From the NCBI RefSeq assembly GCF_016889705.1, contig NZ_CP069526.1:2728001-2792000 (forward strand): DNA of 64,000 nucleotides, in the 5' to 3' direction. Under the pieces are notes generated by a model. The model saw only the letters and a program-made list of their open reading frames with translations, did no database searches and was not told the DNA's origin. Position numbers and translations under genes: made by a program. Of this stretch, positions 49,255-59,464 are shown piece after piece; within the stretch, counting starts at the first letter, position 1, and each line of letters starts with the position of its first letter. Source of the DNA: Amycolatopsis sp. FDAARGOS 1241 (GTDB taxonomy: Bacteria > Actinomycetota > Actinomycetes > Mycobacteriales > Pseudonocardiaceae).

Positions 49255-49372
49255 CAGGTCATGAGTGCCAGCGTCAAGCCCCGGCTAGCTGGCCGGCAAC
49301 CCTCCTACCGCGGTGGGGTGCCCCGGGTGAGGACCAGGCCGGTCGCGCAGCGCGACGGGCAAGCGCGGGCCC
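49255..49372 (+). promoter_or_regulatory. SAM-IV riboswitch
   Basis: The aptamer has the SAM-IV core: GGTC (49257-49260) pairs with GACC (49332-49335) as outer stem. Between them lie GAGTGCCAGCGTCAAGCCCC, GCTGGCCGGCAACCCTCC and CCGCGGTGGGGTGCCCCGGG. The trailing element CGACGGGCAAGCGCGGG (49353-49369) is the SAM-IV-specific extension. It regulates in response to S-adenosylmethionine. The expression platform to 49410 contains a GC hairpin and the GAGGAGG ribosome binding site. Confidence 0.9.
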
Positions 49373-49410
49373 CTCGCCGGGGGTCCCCGGAACGCCGAGG
49401 AGGCACCGTC

Positions 49411-50754
49411 ATGACTCTCGCCCTCGATCGCACCGCTGAATCCACCGAAACCGTTGGTGCGCAAGGGATCCCCGCGGTCGCCGGTGCCGCGCTGCGGGTG
49501 CCGCTGGTGACCGGGGACGAGATCGGGTACGCCAACCTCGACCACGCGGCGAGCGCGCCGTGTCTCGACGCGGTGCGCACGGCCGTCGACGAGTTCCTGC
49601 CGTGGTACGCCAGCGTGCACCGCGGCGCGGGGTTCGCTTCGCAGGTCTCGACGCGGCTTTACGAGCGCACGCGCGACATCCTGAGCCGGTTCGTCGACGC
49701 CCGCGGCACCGACACAGTGGTGTTCACCCGCAACACCACGGATTCCTTCAACCTGCTGGCGCGGTCGTTGCCGCGCAAGACTTCCGTCGTCGTCTTCGAC
49801 ACCGAGCACCACGCCGCGCTGTTGCCGTGGCGCGGTCCGAACGTGCACCGCGTGAGCCTGCCGCGCACGCGCCTCGCCGCGGTGTCCGTTGTGGACGAAG
49901 CGCTCGCGGCGTGCCCGGAGGGCCCGCGGCTCGTGGTCGTGGCCGGAGCGTCCAACGTGACCGGTGAGCTGCTGCCGGTGGCCGAGATCGCCGCCGTGGC
50001 CCGGAAGCACGGTGCCCGGGTGGCGCTGGACGCCGCGCAGCTCGCCCCGCACCGCCGTGTTTCCCTGCGGGAGCTCGACGTGGACTACGTGGCGCTCTCG
50101 GGCCACAAGTTGTACGCACCCTTCGGAGCCGGCGCGCTGATCGGCCGCGGCGACTGGCTGCGCGCGGCGGAGCCGTACCTGGCCGGCGGCGGTGCGACGA
50201 AGCTCGTGACCGAAGACGCCGTCGTGTGGAACACCGGCGCGGAGCGGCACGAGGCCGGCTCGCCCAACACCGTCGGGGTGTACGCGCTCGGCGTCGCGTG
50301 CGAGCAGCTGGCGGCGAACTGGGCCGCGGTGGGTGAGCACGAGGCGGCGCTGCTGGAGCGGCTGCTCAAGGGCCTGGCCGGCATCCCCGGCTGTGCCGAG
50401 CTGCGCCTGTTCGACGCCCCGGTGGACCGCGTGGGCACGGTGAGCTTCGTCGTCGATGGCTTCGAACCCGGCTGGCTCGCCGCGGTGCTCTCGGCCGAGT
50501 ACGGCATCGGCGTGCGCGACGGCGCGTTCTGCGCCCACGTCGCCACCAAGCGCCTCATCGGCACGACCGGGCGCGAAGGGCAGCAGGCGGTGCGCGTGAG
50601 CCTCGGCCTCGGCAGCACCGAGGAGCACGTCGACCGGCTCGTGCTGGCGCTGCGCCAGCTCGTCGCGCGCGGCCCGCGCTGGGAGTACGCCAAGGTCGAC
50701 GGCCGGTGGGCGCCGGTCGGCGACCCGCGCGAGCTGCCGCCCTTCTGCGCCTGA
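49411..50754 (+). CDS. Cysteine-desulfurase-like class V aminotransferase
   Basis: 447 aa, ATG 49411 after GAGGAGG. Fold-type I PLP enzyme with the SufS/Csd pattern: YANLDHAASAP, TRNTTDSFNLLARSL, TEHHAALLPW (base-stacking His133/134), VALDAAQLAPH (Asp207/Gln210), PLP-lysine Lys233 in LSGHKLYAPFG, and a Cys at residue 374 (DGAFCAHV) near the group II active-site position. Control by a SAM riboswitch places it in sulfur or methionine-related metabolism, so its sulfur donor or acceptor may differ from SufS. Confidence 0.88.
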   Translation: MTLALDRTAESTETVGAQGIPAVAGAALRVPLVTGDEIGYANLDHAASAPCLDAVRTAVDEFLPWYASVHRGAGFASQVSTRLYERTRDILSRFVDARGTDTVVFTRNTTDSFNLLARSLPRKTSVVVFDTEHHAALLPWRGPNVHRVSLPRTRLAAVSVVDEALAACPEGPRLVVVAGASNVTGELLPVAEIAAVARKHGARVALDAAQLAPHRRVSLRELDVDYVALSGHKLYAPFGAGALIGRGDWLRAAEPYLAGGGATKLVTEDAVVWNTGAERHEAGSPNTVGVYALGVACEQLAANWAAVGEHEAALLERLLKGLAGIPGCAELRLFDAPVDRVGTVSFVVDGFEPGWLAAVLSAEYGIGVRDGAFCAHVATKRLIGTTGREGQQAVRVSLGLGSTEEHVDRLVLALRQLVARGPRWEYAKVDGRWAPVGDPRELPPFCA

Positions 50755-50845
50755 GTCCGCACTGGTCGGCACGCCCCGGCACTCGTGGAGTGCGTGAACG
50801 GGCGTCGGGGAGAGTGCCGGTCGCCGGGACGTGGACAATGGAGCC

Positions 50846-51514
50846 GTGAGCACCGAGCCCTCCTCGTCCGAACCCGGCCTGTCCGAGGCCGCCACCCAGC
50901 CCGCCGAAGCACCCGAACCGGCGGCGGCCGGTGACGCGACCCCGGCCGAAACCCCGCTCGAGCAGGCGGGCGAGTCGGCGCCGCTGCTGCCGAAGCGCCG
51001 GGTCGGGCTGGTGTTCGCGGTCGCGGTCGTGATCTGGGTGATCGACCTCGTGTCGAAGAACCTCGTGGCGGCCAATCTCGAGGGCAAGGAGCCGGTGCGC
51101 ATCCTCGGCGGCCTCATCTACCTGCAGGTGATCCGCAACGCCGGCGCCGCGTTCTCCATGGCCACCGGCATGACATGGGTGCTCGCGCTGATCGCGGCGG
51201 CCGTGGTGGTCGCCATCGTGTGGCTTTCCCGCCGGCTGCGGTCCGTCGGCTGGGCGATCGGCCTGGGCCTCGTGCTCGCCGGCGCGCTCGGCAACCTCAC
51301 CGACCGCATCTTCCGCGCGCCCGGCCCGCTGCGCGGCCACGTCATCGACTTCATCTCCGCCTTCGCGCCCAACGGCGAGGGCTTCGCGATCTTCAACATC
51401 GCCGACTCCGCGATCTGCGTCGGCGGTGCGCTCATCGTCCTGCTCTCGCTGCTGGGCAGGGACTACGACGGCACCACGACCCGGAGCAAGAAGAAGGCCG
51501 GGGAAGCTGCGTGA
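50846..51514 (+). CDS. lspA: Lipoprotein signal peptidase LspA
   Basis: 222 aa from GTG 50846 (GGAG five bases upstream); GTG 50831 is an alternative. An unusually long Glu/Pro/Ala-rich cytoplasmic arm (about 50 residues) precedes four membrane helices. The catalytic aspartates are Asp153 (GNLTDRIF) and Asp187 (FNIADSAI), with the family motif [12 protein letters not shown]. It cleaves prolipoproteins after lipidation, such as the DUF3558 protein in this window. The stop overlaps the next gene by GTGA. Confidence 0.96.
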   Translation: MSTEPSSSEPGLSEAATQPAEAPEPAAAGDATPAETPLEQAGESAPLLPKRRVGLVFAVAVVIWVIDLVSKNLVAANLEGKEPVRILGGLIYLQVIRNAGAAFSMATGMTWVLALIAAAVVVAIVWLSRRLRSVGWAIGLGLVLAGALGNLTDRIFRAPGPLRGHVIDFISAFAPNGEGFAIFNIADSAICVGGALIVLLSLLGRDYDGTTTRSKKKAGEAA

Positions 51515-52440
51515 GCGCCCGGATGCTGCCCGTCCCGGACGGGCTCGACGGCATGCGCGTGGACGCCGGGCTGGCCAAGCTGCTGGGCCTTTCGCGCACC
51601 GTGGTGGCGGAGCTGGCCGAGTCCGGCGACGTGCTGCTCGACGGCAGGCCCGCGGGCAAGTCCGACCGCCTGGCCGCCGGTGGCCTGCTCGAAGTGACGC
51701 TGCCCGACCCGGCGGCGCCGGTGCAGGTCGTGGCCGAGCCGGTGGAGGGTATGAAGATCCTCCACGACGACGACGACATCGTCGTGATCTCGAAGCCGGT
51801 GGGTGTCGCCGTGCACCCGAGCCCGGGCTGGACCGGCCCGACGGTCGTCGGCGGGCTCGCGGCGGCGGGCCTGCGCATCGCGACGTCCGGCGCGGCCGAG
51901 CGCCAGGGTGTGGTGCACCGCCTCGACGCCGGCACCACGGGTGTGATGGTCGTGGCCAAGAGCGAGCACGCGTACACGGTGCTCAAGCGGGCGTTCAAGG
52001 AACGCACCGTCGACAAGGGCTACCACGCCGTGGTCCAGGGCCACCCGGACCCGATGCGCGGCACCATCGACGCACCCATCGACCGCCACCCGCGCCACGA
52101 CTACAAGTTCGCCGTGGTCGCCGGCGGGCGCCCGAGCGTGACGCACTACGAGGTGGTGGAGGCGTTCCGGGCCGCGTCGCTGGCGCACGTGAAGCTCGAG
52201 ACCGGCCGCACGCACCAGATCCGCGTGCACTTCTCCGCGTTGCGGCACCCGTGCGTCGGCGACCTGACCTACGGTGCCGACCCGGTGCTGGCCCGCCACC
52301 TCGGCCTCTCCCGGCAGTGGCTGCACGCCCGCACGCTCGGCTTCGCGCACCCGGCCGACGGCCGCTGGGTCGAGTTCGAAGCCGAGTACCCCGACGACCT
52401 GGCCCACGCGCTCGAGGTCCTGCGCGAGGAGAGCTACTAG
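51511..52440 (+). CDS. RluD-family 23S rRNA pseudouridine synthase
   Basis: 309 aa, GTG start overlapping lspA. An N-terminal S4 domain ([23 protein letters not shown]) is followed by the catalytic domain with [13 protein letters not shown] and HRLDAGTTG at 136-144, where Asp139 is the nucleophile. [19 protein letters not shown] follows. It isomerises uridines in the large rRNA. The lspA-rluD pair is conserved in actinobacteria. The stop codon overlaps the convergent gene as CTAG. Confidence 0.95.
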   Translation: MSARMLPVPDGLDGMRVDAGLAKLLGLSRTVVAELAESGDVLLDGRPAGKSDRLAAGGLLEVTLPDPAAPVQVVAEPVEGMKILHDDDDIVVISKPVGVAVHPSPGWTGPTVVGGLAAAGLRIATSGAAERQGVVHRLDAGTTGVMVVAKSEHAYTVLKRAFKERTVDKGYHAVVQGHPDPMRGTIDAPIDRHPRHDYKFAVVAGGRPSVTHYEVVEAFRAASLAHVKLETGRTHQIRVHFSALRHPCVGDLTYGADPVLARHLGLSRQWLHARTLGFAHPADGRWVEFEAEYPDDLAHALEVLREESY

Positions 52441-53558
52441 CCCTCGACCGTCCAGGTCAGCGACCGCTCGTCCGGCTCGGGCCGCGGGCTCCAGCGCACC
52501 GAGACGACGCGGACCGCCTCCGGGAGGACGTACACGGTGTGGCCGCCGAGCGTCTCGCCCGGCCGCACGCCGATCTTGTGCGGCGGCCGGGAAGTCAGCG
52601 ACACGGGCGCCTTGGCGACGGTCGTGCCGTCGGCCGTGACGAGCTCCAGGTAGTTGTCGGGCAGCGACGCGAACGGGATGGCGCCGCGGTTGGTGATCTC
52701 GGTGTGCACCACGACCGCCCGCTCGCCTTCTTCGAGCCGGTAGCCGGCGGCGCCGAAGAGGAAATCGGCCGGGTCCTGCACCTCGAGCAGCTGGATGGTG
52801 AGCTGCTCGCCTTCGAGGCCCTGCGCCGGGAGCGGCTCGCCGATCCGGCCGTGCTTGCCCTCGGCCGGGCCACCGCGGCGCTGCCCGTCGCCGCGCGCCC
52901 AGGACGCGGTCTGCGGCACGCCCCACGTGCTGAGCACCGGGTCCGGCGCCGGGCCGGGCTGCGCTGCGAACTGTCCGGACGGCACGCCGTACGGACCCGA
53001 GGGCGCTCCATACGGTCCCGAAGGCACGCCGCGCACCGTCCCGGACGGTCCACCGTGGACGGACGGAGCCCCACCGGAGGGCACCGGTTGTCCGGCCGGC
53101 CCTGGCGCCGAGCCCGCCCCCGGGGGCGGTCCGGAGGGCAGCCCTGTCCGGGCTTGCGGCCCGGGCCCCGCCGGCATCGCGTGCTGCGCCTGGAGCATCG
53201 GCCCGCTCGGCGGCATCCCCGCCGGAAACACTTGCCCCGCCGGCACACCGGGCTGCGGGCCGTGCGGCGCACCCGGCTGCGTCGGGGGACCGGGGCGACC
53301 GCCCGGCCCCACGACCGGCATCCCGCCCGAAGGCGGCGCCTCCTGCCACGAAGCCGGCGCCCCCGCGATCGCCGCCCGCAGCCCCGCTGGATCGCTCTCC
53401 ACGCCGACCAGCAGCGGCAATCCGCTGCCGGACAACGAGACCAGCCGGTACGCGACCTCGCGCGGATCCATGCCCACCTTCGCCGCGAGGTCGTGCACGG
53501 CCGTCGTCCCTGCCTCGGCGAGGGCGGCGAGCAGGCGAACATCCACGGGATCGGTCAC
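52437..53558 (-). CDS. HTH protein with long Pro/Gly-rich linker and C-terminal beta domain
   Basis: About 373 aa; the start is uncertain among closely spaced GTGs (53558, 53564) because no clear ribosome binding site decides it. The N-terminal 60 residues look like a winged helix of the AsnC/MarR sort ([36 protein letters not shown]). A disordered Pro/Gly/Gln-rich linker of about 160 residues with short repeats ([15 protein letters not shown]) follows. The C-terminal 130 residues form a predicted beta-sandwich ending in RSLTWTVEG, resembling DUF4352-like domains. I recognise no named family for the whole protein. Confidence 0.75.
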   Translation of the reverse strand: MTDPVDVRLLAALAEAGTTAVHDLAAKVGMDPREVAYRLVSLSGSGLPLLVGVESDPAGLRAAIAGAPASWQEAPPSGGMPVVGPGGRPGPPTQPGAPHGPQPGVPAGQVFPAGMPPSGPMLQAQHAMPAGPGPQARTGLPSGPPPGAGSAPGPAGQPVPSGGAPSVHGGPSGTVRGVPSGPYGAPSGPYGVPSGQFAAQPGPAPDPVLSTWGVPQTASWARGDGQRRGGPAEGKHGRIGEPLPAQGLEGEQLTIQLLEVQDPADFLFGAAGYRLEEGERAVVVHTEITNRGAIPFASLPDNYLELVTADGTTVAKAPVSLTSRPPHKIGVRPGETLGGHTVYVLPEAVRVVSVRWSPRPEPDERSLTWTVEG

Positions 53559-53833
53559 GGCCACCCGTTGAACGCTACCGGCCGCGCCCACCCCGGCGGG
53601 CCGGCCCCGCGCTCGCGTCGCCCGGTCCGGTGGGTGGCGCGCGGTCCGCGGACCCCGCGTGGGTGAGTCACCGCGAAACCGCGGGAGCGGCCGCGGCGCC
53701 GCGTGACCGGAACGGTTCGATCCGGCCGTTCACCATGTGTGAACGGGACGCTCGTGCCGGAACGACACCCCGAGCCCCGGTCTCCATTAGGGTCGGCAGC
53801 GCATGGCACCACGAACCCCGGGAGTCCGCACCC

Positions 53834-56800
53834 ATGACCGTCGTCACCGATCTGGCCGACGAGCTCGTCGACGAGCTGTTCGGCTTCGAGCCGCTCTCCG
53901 CCGCGATCCTGGGCATCAAGCCCGACGCGCCGGGGCTCGGCGATCCGAGCGCCGCCGCCGAAGCCGCTTACCGCGGACGGCTCGCGGGGTTGCTGGAGCG
54001 GGCGCGGGCGGTCCCGGCCGACGACCTCGACGCCACCGACCGCGTCACGCGCGAGGTCGTGATCAACTCCATCGAGGGCAAGCTCGACTTCATCGACACC
54101 CGGTTCGCCGAGTTCACCGTGACCGACCTGTTCGTCGCGCCCGCGGCCGGGCTGCTGTCCGCCCTGCCGATGGTCCCCGTGCTGCCGGGCACCGCCGACG
54201 TGCACCTCGGCCGGCTCGCCGAGATCCCGGACTACCTGCGGTCCGTCGCGCGCCGGCACCGCGAGGGCATCGAGGCCGGGCTGGTGCCGGTCGAACGGCT
54301 GGTGAGGGGTGCGATCGCGCACCTGGACCGCTACCTCGCCGAGCCGGCGGGCGACCCGCTGCTGCGCCAGCCCGCGCCCGACGACGCGTTCGCGGCCCGG
54401 CGCGAGGAGCTGTTGCGCGACGTCGTGCGCCCGGGTTTCAAGGAGTACCGCGACTTCCTCGAGGCCGAGGTGCTCCCGCACGGCCGGCCCGATGACCGGG
54501 CCGGTGTCTCGTGGCTGCCCTGCGGTGACGAGATCTACGCGCGCCTGGCGCGCCTGCACACGACCACGCCGCGCACGCCGCAGGAACTGCACGACACGGG
54601 CCTGGAGGTGATCGCGGGCCAGGCCGAGCAGTACCGGGCGCTGGGCGAGCGCGTGTTCGGCACGCGCGAGCTGCCGGAGATCTTCGAGCGGCTGCGCACT
54701 GACCCGAAGCTGCGCTGGACGAGCGCTGAGGAGCTGCTCGACACCGCGCGTTCGGCCATCGAGCGCGCGGCCGCCGAGTCGCCGAAGTGGTTCGGGCACA
54801 TCCCGGAGCAGCCGTGGACCGTCGAGGCCGTGCCGGAGGACTCCGCGCCCGGCGCACCGCCCGCGTACTTCATGCCGCCGGCGGCCGACGGGTCCCGCCC
54901 GGGCACGTACTTCGCCAACACCTACGAGGCCACCGAGCGCTTCCGCCACACGGCCGAGGCCACCGCGTTCCACGAGGCCATCCCGGGCCACCACTTCCAG
55001 CTGAGCACGGCGCTCGGGCTGACCGAGCTGCCGCTGCTGCGCCGGCTGGGCGACTTCAACGCCTACGTCGAGGGCTGGGGCCTCTACACCGAGCGCCTGG
55101 CCGACGAGATGGGCCTCTACTCCGACGACGTGTCGCTGCTCGGCATGCTCACGCTGGAGTCGATGCGCGCCGGGCGGCTCGTCGTCGACACCGGGCTGCA
55201 CGCGCTGGGCTGGACGCGGCAGCAGGCGATCGACTACCTCGTCGAGTACACGCCGATGGGCCGGCTCGAGATCGAGTCCGAGGTGGACCGCTACCTCGGC
55301 TACCCCGGCCAGGCGCTCGCGTACATGGTGGGGCGCCTGGAGATCCAACGGATCCGCCGCGCCGCCGAAACCCGGCTCGGCAGCCGCTTCGACGTCCGGG
55401 CGTTCCACGACGTGGTGCTCTCCGGCGGTGCGCTCCCGCTGTCGGTGCTCGACTCGGTCGTCGGCGCGTGGGTCGAGGGCCACGGCGACACCGTCGCGGG
55501 CCTGGCCGAGGACCTGCTCGAGCTCGAGTTCGAACGTGAGCCGATCGAGCGCACGATGTACGGCCTGCCGGGCGACCACGGTGTGCTCGCCGACCCCAGC
55601 CTCGCCGCAGCCGAGAATTTCCGCGCGCGCTTCGCCGATCTCGCGGACCGCGCCGAGGCGATCGACCGCAGCGGGCTTTCGGCCACCGACGCCGTGACCC
55701 GCGACGTGGTGATCGCCCGCGCCCGCGGCGTGGTCGACACGCTCGACTCGCGGCTGGCCGGGTTCGCCGTGAGCGACGGCTTCAGCTCGCCCGCGCTGTA
55801 CCTGATCACGAACCTGTCGGCGCTGGTGCCGGAGGACGAGGAGCGGGCCCGCGGCTACCTGAGCCGGCTGGCGGCCATCGGCGGGTACCTCGACGCCGTG
55901 ATCGAGGCCCAGCGCGCCACCGTGGCCGACGGGTTCGCGCCGCCGGACTTCCTGGTTCGCGTCGGCATCGGGTACGTCGAGCGTTATCTCGCCGCGGCGG
56001 ACGCCGATCCGCTGCGGGTCACGCCGGCCGTCGAGGTGGCGGGGTTCGCCGACGAGCGCGACCGGCTGCTGGCCGAGGTCGTGCGGCCGGCGTTCGGACG
56101 CTACCGCGCGTTCCTGGCCGACGAGGTGCTGCCGGTCGCCAAGCCGGAGTCGCAGCCGGGCATCGGGCACCTGCCGGGCGGGCAGGAGAAATACCAGGGC
56201 CTGATCCGCGCCGAGACGACCACGGAGCGCACCGCGCAGGACCTGCACGACACGGGCCTCGCCATCGCCGAGCAGCTCGCGGTGGAGTACCGCGAGCTGG
56301 GCGCGAAGGTGTTCGGCACCGAGGACCTGGCCGAGATCTTCGAGCACCTGCGCAACGATCCGGCGCTGCGCTGGCACGACGGCGAGGAACTGCTCGCCGG
56401 CGCGCGATCGGCGATCGAGCGGGCGGAAGCCGTGGCGCCGCAGTGGTTCTCACGCGTCCCGGCGGCGAAGTGCGTGGTGGCGCCCGTGCCGGCGGCCGAC
56501 GCGGCGAGCGGCACGATCGCTTATTACTTGCCGGCTGCGCTGGACGGTTCGCGGCCGGGCACTTACTACGCCAACACTTACGAGGCGAGTTCACGCCCGC
56601 GCTTCACCAGCGAGGGGATCGCGTTCCACGAAGCCGTGCCGGGGCACCACTTCCAGCTGTCGTTCGCGCAGGAGCTCACTGAGCTGCCCCTGCTGCGCCG
56701 GCTCGTGCCGTTCAACGCCTACATCGAGGGCTGGGGCCTCTACTCCGAACGGCTCGCCGACGAAATGGGCCTGTACTCCGACGACGTCACGCGCCTGGGC

Positions 56801-57157
56801 ATGCTGACGCAGGACTCGATGCGCGCCGCCCGGCTCGTGGTCGACACCGGGCTGCACGCGCTGGGCTGGAGCCGGCAGCAGGCCGTGGACTACGTGGTGG
56901 CCAACACGCCGATGGCGCGGATCGAGATCGAGGCGGAGATCGACCGCTACGTCGCGAACCCGGGCCAGGCGCTCGGTTACATGGTGGGGCGCCTGGAGAT
57001 CCAGCGCGTGCGCGCTGCCGCCGAGGAGGCGTTGGGCGAGGCTTTCGACATCCGCGAGTTCCACGACGTCGTGCTGGGCAACGGGAACCTTCCGCTGTCC
57101 ACACTGGACACACTCGTGGCGGAGTGGGTCGCGCGCAAGCAGGAGGACGCACGGTGA
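53834..57157 (+). CDS. Tandemly duplicated DUF885 protein (putative metallopeptidase-like)
   Basis: 1107 aa, about twice the usual DUF885 length of 550. Each half has the same signatures: GTADVHLGRLAEIPDYL-type helices, AxFHEAxPGHHFQLS metal-binding motifs (His380 and His932, 552 residues apart), AYVEGWGLYTERLADEMGLY / AYIEGWGLYSERLADEMGLY, and YMVGRLEIQR. The first half starts DELFGFEPLSAAILG. The family is M32-like in fold and metal site, but its substrate is unknown. The halves are diverged but both keep the metal motif. The stop overlaps the next gene by GTGA. Confidence 0.9.
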   Translation: MTVVTDLADELVDELFGFEPLSAAILGIKPDAPGLGDPSAAAEAAYRGRLAGLLERARAVPADDLDATDRVTREVVINSIEGKLDFIDTRFAEFTVTDLFVAPAAGLLSALPMVPVLPGTADVHLGRLAEIPDYLRSVARRHREGIEAGLVPVERLVRGAIAHLDRYLAEPAGDPLLRQPAPDDAFAARREELLRDVVRPGFKEYRDFLEAEVLPHGRPDDRAGVSWLPCGDEIYARLARLHTTTPRTPQELHDTGLEVIAGQAEQYRALGERVFGTRELPEIFERLRTDPKLRWTSAEELLDTARSAIERAAAESPKWFGHIPEQPWTVEAVPEDSAPGAPPAYFMPPAADGSRPGTYFANTYEATERFRHTAEATAFHEAIPGHHFQLSTALGLTELPLLRRLGDFNAYVEGWGLYTERLADEMGLYSDDVSLLGMLTLESMRAGRLVVDTGLHALGWTRQQAIDYLVEYTPMGRLEIESEVDRYLGYPGQALAYMVGRLEIQRIRRAAETRLGSRFDVRAFHDVVLSGGALPLSVLDSVVGAWVEGHGDTVAGLAEDLLELEFEREPIERTMYGLPGDHGVLADPSLAAAENFRARFADLADRAEAIDRSGLSATDAVTRDVVIARARGVVDTLDSRLAGFAVSDGFSSPALYLITNLSALVPEDEERARGYLSRLAAIGGYLDAVIEAQRATVADGFAPPDFLVRVGIGYVERYLAAADADPLRVTPAVEVAGFADERDRLLAEVVRPAFGRYRAFLADEVLPVAKPESQPGIGHLPGGQEKYQGLIRAETTTERTAQDLHDTGLAIAEQLAVEYRELGAKVFGTEDLAEIFEHLRNDPALRWHDGEELLAGARSAIERAEAVAPQWFSRVPAAKCVVAPVPAADAASGTIAYYLPAALDGSRPGTYYANTYEASSRPRFTSEGIAFHEAVPGHHFQLSFAQELTELPLLRRLVPFNAYIEGWGLYSERLADEMGLYSDDVTRLGMLTQDSMRAARLVVDTGLHALGWSRQQAVDYVVANTPMARIEIEAEIDRYVANPGQALGYMVGRLEIQRVRAAAEEALGEAFDIREFHDVVLGNGNLPLSTLDTLVAEWVARKQEDAR

Positions 57158-58359
57158 CCTGGCTCGACCTGCCCGAGGACACGGGGTTCGGGCCGGCCAA
57201 CCTGCCCTTCGGCGTGTTCTCCCGCGGCGGTGCGCCCGAACGCCGCGCCGGCGTCGCGGTGGGTGAGCACGTGCTCGACCTGTCCGCTGCCGCGGAGGAG
57301 GCCGCGGCGCCGTTCGCGCAGCTGCTCACCGCCGGAGTGCTGAACCCGCTGCTGGCAGCCGGACCGGCGACGTGGCACGACGTGCGCGAGCAGGTGCGTG
57401 AGTGGCTCACCGAGCAGCGTTACGCCGACCAGGTGCGTCCCCACCTCGTGCCGCTCGCGGAGATCACGAGCCACCTGCCGATCGAGGTCGCGGACTACGT
57501 CGACTTCTACTCGAGCGAGCAGCACGCGATCAACGCGGGGAAGATCCTGCGCGGGCCGGATGAGGAGCTGGCACCGAACTGGAAGTACCTCCCGATCGGC
57601 TACCACGGGCGGGCCGGCACCGTCGTGGTGTCGGGGACGCCGATCGTGCGCCCGGCCGGGCAGCGGAAACCGCGCTCGGCCGCCGAACCGTCGTTCGGGC
57701 CGTCGCAACGGCTCGACGTCGAGGCGGAGGTCGGATTCGTGGTCGGCACGCCGTCGACGCTGGGCACTCCGGTGCCGGTCGAGGACTTCGCGAAACACGT
57801 GTTCGGCGTGTGCCTGGTGAACGACTGGTCCGCGCGCGACATCCAGGGCTGGGAGGCGCAACCGCTGGGGCCGTTCCTCGCGAAGTCCTTCGCCACGTCG
57901 GTGGCCCCGTGGATCGTGCCGCTGGCGGCGCTGGAGCACGCGCGGGTGCCCCAGCCGGCGCAGGACCCCGTGCCGTTCGAGTACCTGCGTACCACCGAGC
58001 CGTGGGGGCTGGACCTGACGTTGGAGATCCGCGTCAACGGCCACTTGGTATCGAGCCCGCCGTTCGCGACGCACTACTGGACCGCGCCACAGCAGCTCGC
58101 GCACCTGACCGTCAACGGCGCGAGCCTGCGCACCGGCGACCTGTTCGCCTCAGGCACGGTGACCGGGCCGGAGAAGGACCAGCGCGGGTCGCTGCTGGAG
58201 TTGAGCTGGGGCGGTCGTGAGCCGTTCGCGCTGGGTGACGGCGAGACGCGGACGTTCCTCGAGGACGGCGACGAGGTCGTGATCAGCGCGACCGCACCCG
58301 GACCCGCGGGCAGCCGGATCGGGTTCGGGGAGGTGCGCGGGCGGGTGGTGCCCCGGTAG
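57154..58359 (+). CDS. fahA: Fumarylacetoacetase
   Basis: 401 aa, GTG start overlapping the DUF885 gene by four bases. The N-terminal SH3-like domain (NLPFGVFSRG) is followed by the catalytic FAH domain with YVDFYSSEQHAINAGKILRG, LPIGYHGRAGTVVVSG, EAEVGFVVG and CLVNDWSARDIQGWE, which hold the metal-binding Asp/Glu residues and the catalytic His. It hydrolyses fumarylacetoacetate at the end of tyrosine breakdown. No other tyrosine-degradation gene is in this window. Confidence 0.94.
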   Translation: MTWLDLPEDTGFGPANLPFGVFSRGGAPERRAGVAVGEHVLDLSAAAEEAAAPFAQLLTAGVLNPLLAAGPATWHDVREQVREWLTEQRYADQVRPHLVPLAEITSHLPIEVADYVDFYSSEQHAINAGKILRGPDEELAPNWKYLPIGYHGRAGTVVVSGTPIVRPAGQRKPRSAAEPSFGPSQRLDVEAEVGFVVGTPSTLGTPVPVEDFAKHVFGVCLVNDWSARDIQGWEAQPLGPFLAKSFATSVAPWIVPLAALEHARVPQPAQDPVPFEYLRTTEPWGLDLTLEIRVNGHLVSSPPFATHYWTAPQQLAHLTVNGASLRTGDLFASGTVTGPEKDQRGSLLELSWGGREPFALGDGETRTFLEDGDEVVISATAPGPAGSRIGFGEVRGRVVPR

Positions 58360-58423
58360 GGTAAGCGAACGCTTAGCCGGGTACGGGACGCTGTGGTCCC
58401 GTGCGGCAGATCGAGGGAGCACG

Positions 58424-59464
58424 ATGAGGGTCGGGACGGGCATCAACTACTCGGGCGGGTTCGCCGACAGCGTCGCGGACATCGTCCAGCTGGAGAAGGT
58501 GGGGCTCGACATCGCGTTCGTCCCGGAGGCCTACAGCTTCGATGCGGTGAGCCAGCTCGGGTACCTGGCGGCGAAGACCGAGCGCGTGCAGCTGGCGTCG
58601 GGGATCTTCCAGATCTACACGCGCACGCCGAGCCTGACCGCGATGACGGCGGCGGGGCTTGACTTCGTGTCCGACGGGCGCTTCACGTTGGGCCTGGGCG
58701 CTTCGGGACCCCAGGTGATCGAGGGCTTCCACGGCGTCAAGTACGACGCTCCGCTGGCCCGCACCCGCGAGATCATCGAGATCTGCCGCCAGGTGTGGCG
58801 CCGCGAACGCCTGGTGCACGAGGGCAAGCACTACCCCATCCCGTTGCCGGCGGATCAGGGCAGCGGCCTGGGCAAGCCGCTCAAGCTGATCAACCACCCG
58901 GTGCGCGAACGCATCCCGATCCTGCTCGCGGCGTTGGGGCCGAAGAACGTCGCGCTGACCGCGGAGCTCGCCGAAGGCTGGGAGCCGATCTTCTTCCACC
59001 CGGAGAAGGCGGCCGATGTATGGGGCGAGGCGTTGGCCGAGGGCAAGGCGAAGCGCGACCCGGCGCTGGGTGAGCTGGACGTGTTCGCGGGCCCGGCGCT
59101 CGCGATCGGTGACGACGTGGAGCCCCTGCTCGACCACCTGCGCCCGCACCTGGCGCTCTACATCGGGGGTATGGGCGCGCGCGGCAAGAACTTCTACAGC
59201 ACGCTCGCCGCCCGCTACGGCTTCGAGGCCGAGGCGAAGGAGATTCAGGACCTTTACCTCGACGGCAAGAAGGACGAAGCCGCCGCGGCGGTACCCGTTG
59301 AGCTGCTGCGGGCGATTTCGCTCGTCGGACCCGAAGCCCACGTCGCCGAGCGGGTGGCCGCGTTCAAGGAAGCGGGGGTGACCACGCTGGTGGTCAACCC
59401 GCTCCAGGCCGGGCGGGAAGCGCGGATCCAGGCGGTCGCGAAATTGAAGGAAATCATCGGCTGA
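58424..59464 (+). CDS. F420-dependent LLM-class oxidoreductase
   Basis: 346 aa, ATG after GAGGGAGC. Luciferase-like TIM barrel with F420-type features: MRVGTGINYSGGF, ERVQLASGIFQIYTRTPSLTAMTA, GRFTLGLGASGPQVIEGFHG and PILLAALGPKNVALTAELAEGW. The substrate is unknown. It follows fumarylacetoacetase after a 64-bp gap and may be co-transcribed. Confidence 0.88.
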   Translation: MRVGTGINYSGGFADSVADIVQLEKVGLDIAFVPEAYSFDAVSQLGYLAAKTERVQLASGIFQIYTRTPSLTAMTAAGLDFVSDGRFTLGLGASGPQVIEGFHGVKYDAPLARTREIIEICRQVWRRERLVHEGKHYPIPLPADQGSGLGKPLKLINHPVRERIPILLAALGPKNVALTAELAEGWEPIFFHPEKAADVWGEALAEGKAKRDPALGELDVFAGPALAIGDDVEPLLDHLRPHLALYIGGMGARGKNFYSTLAARYGFEAEAKEIQDLYLDGKKDEAAAAVPVELLRAISLVGPEAHVAERVAAFKEAGVTTLVVNPLQAGREARIQAVAKLKEIIG

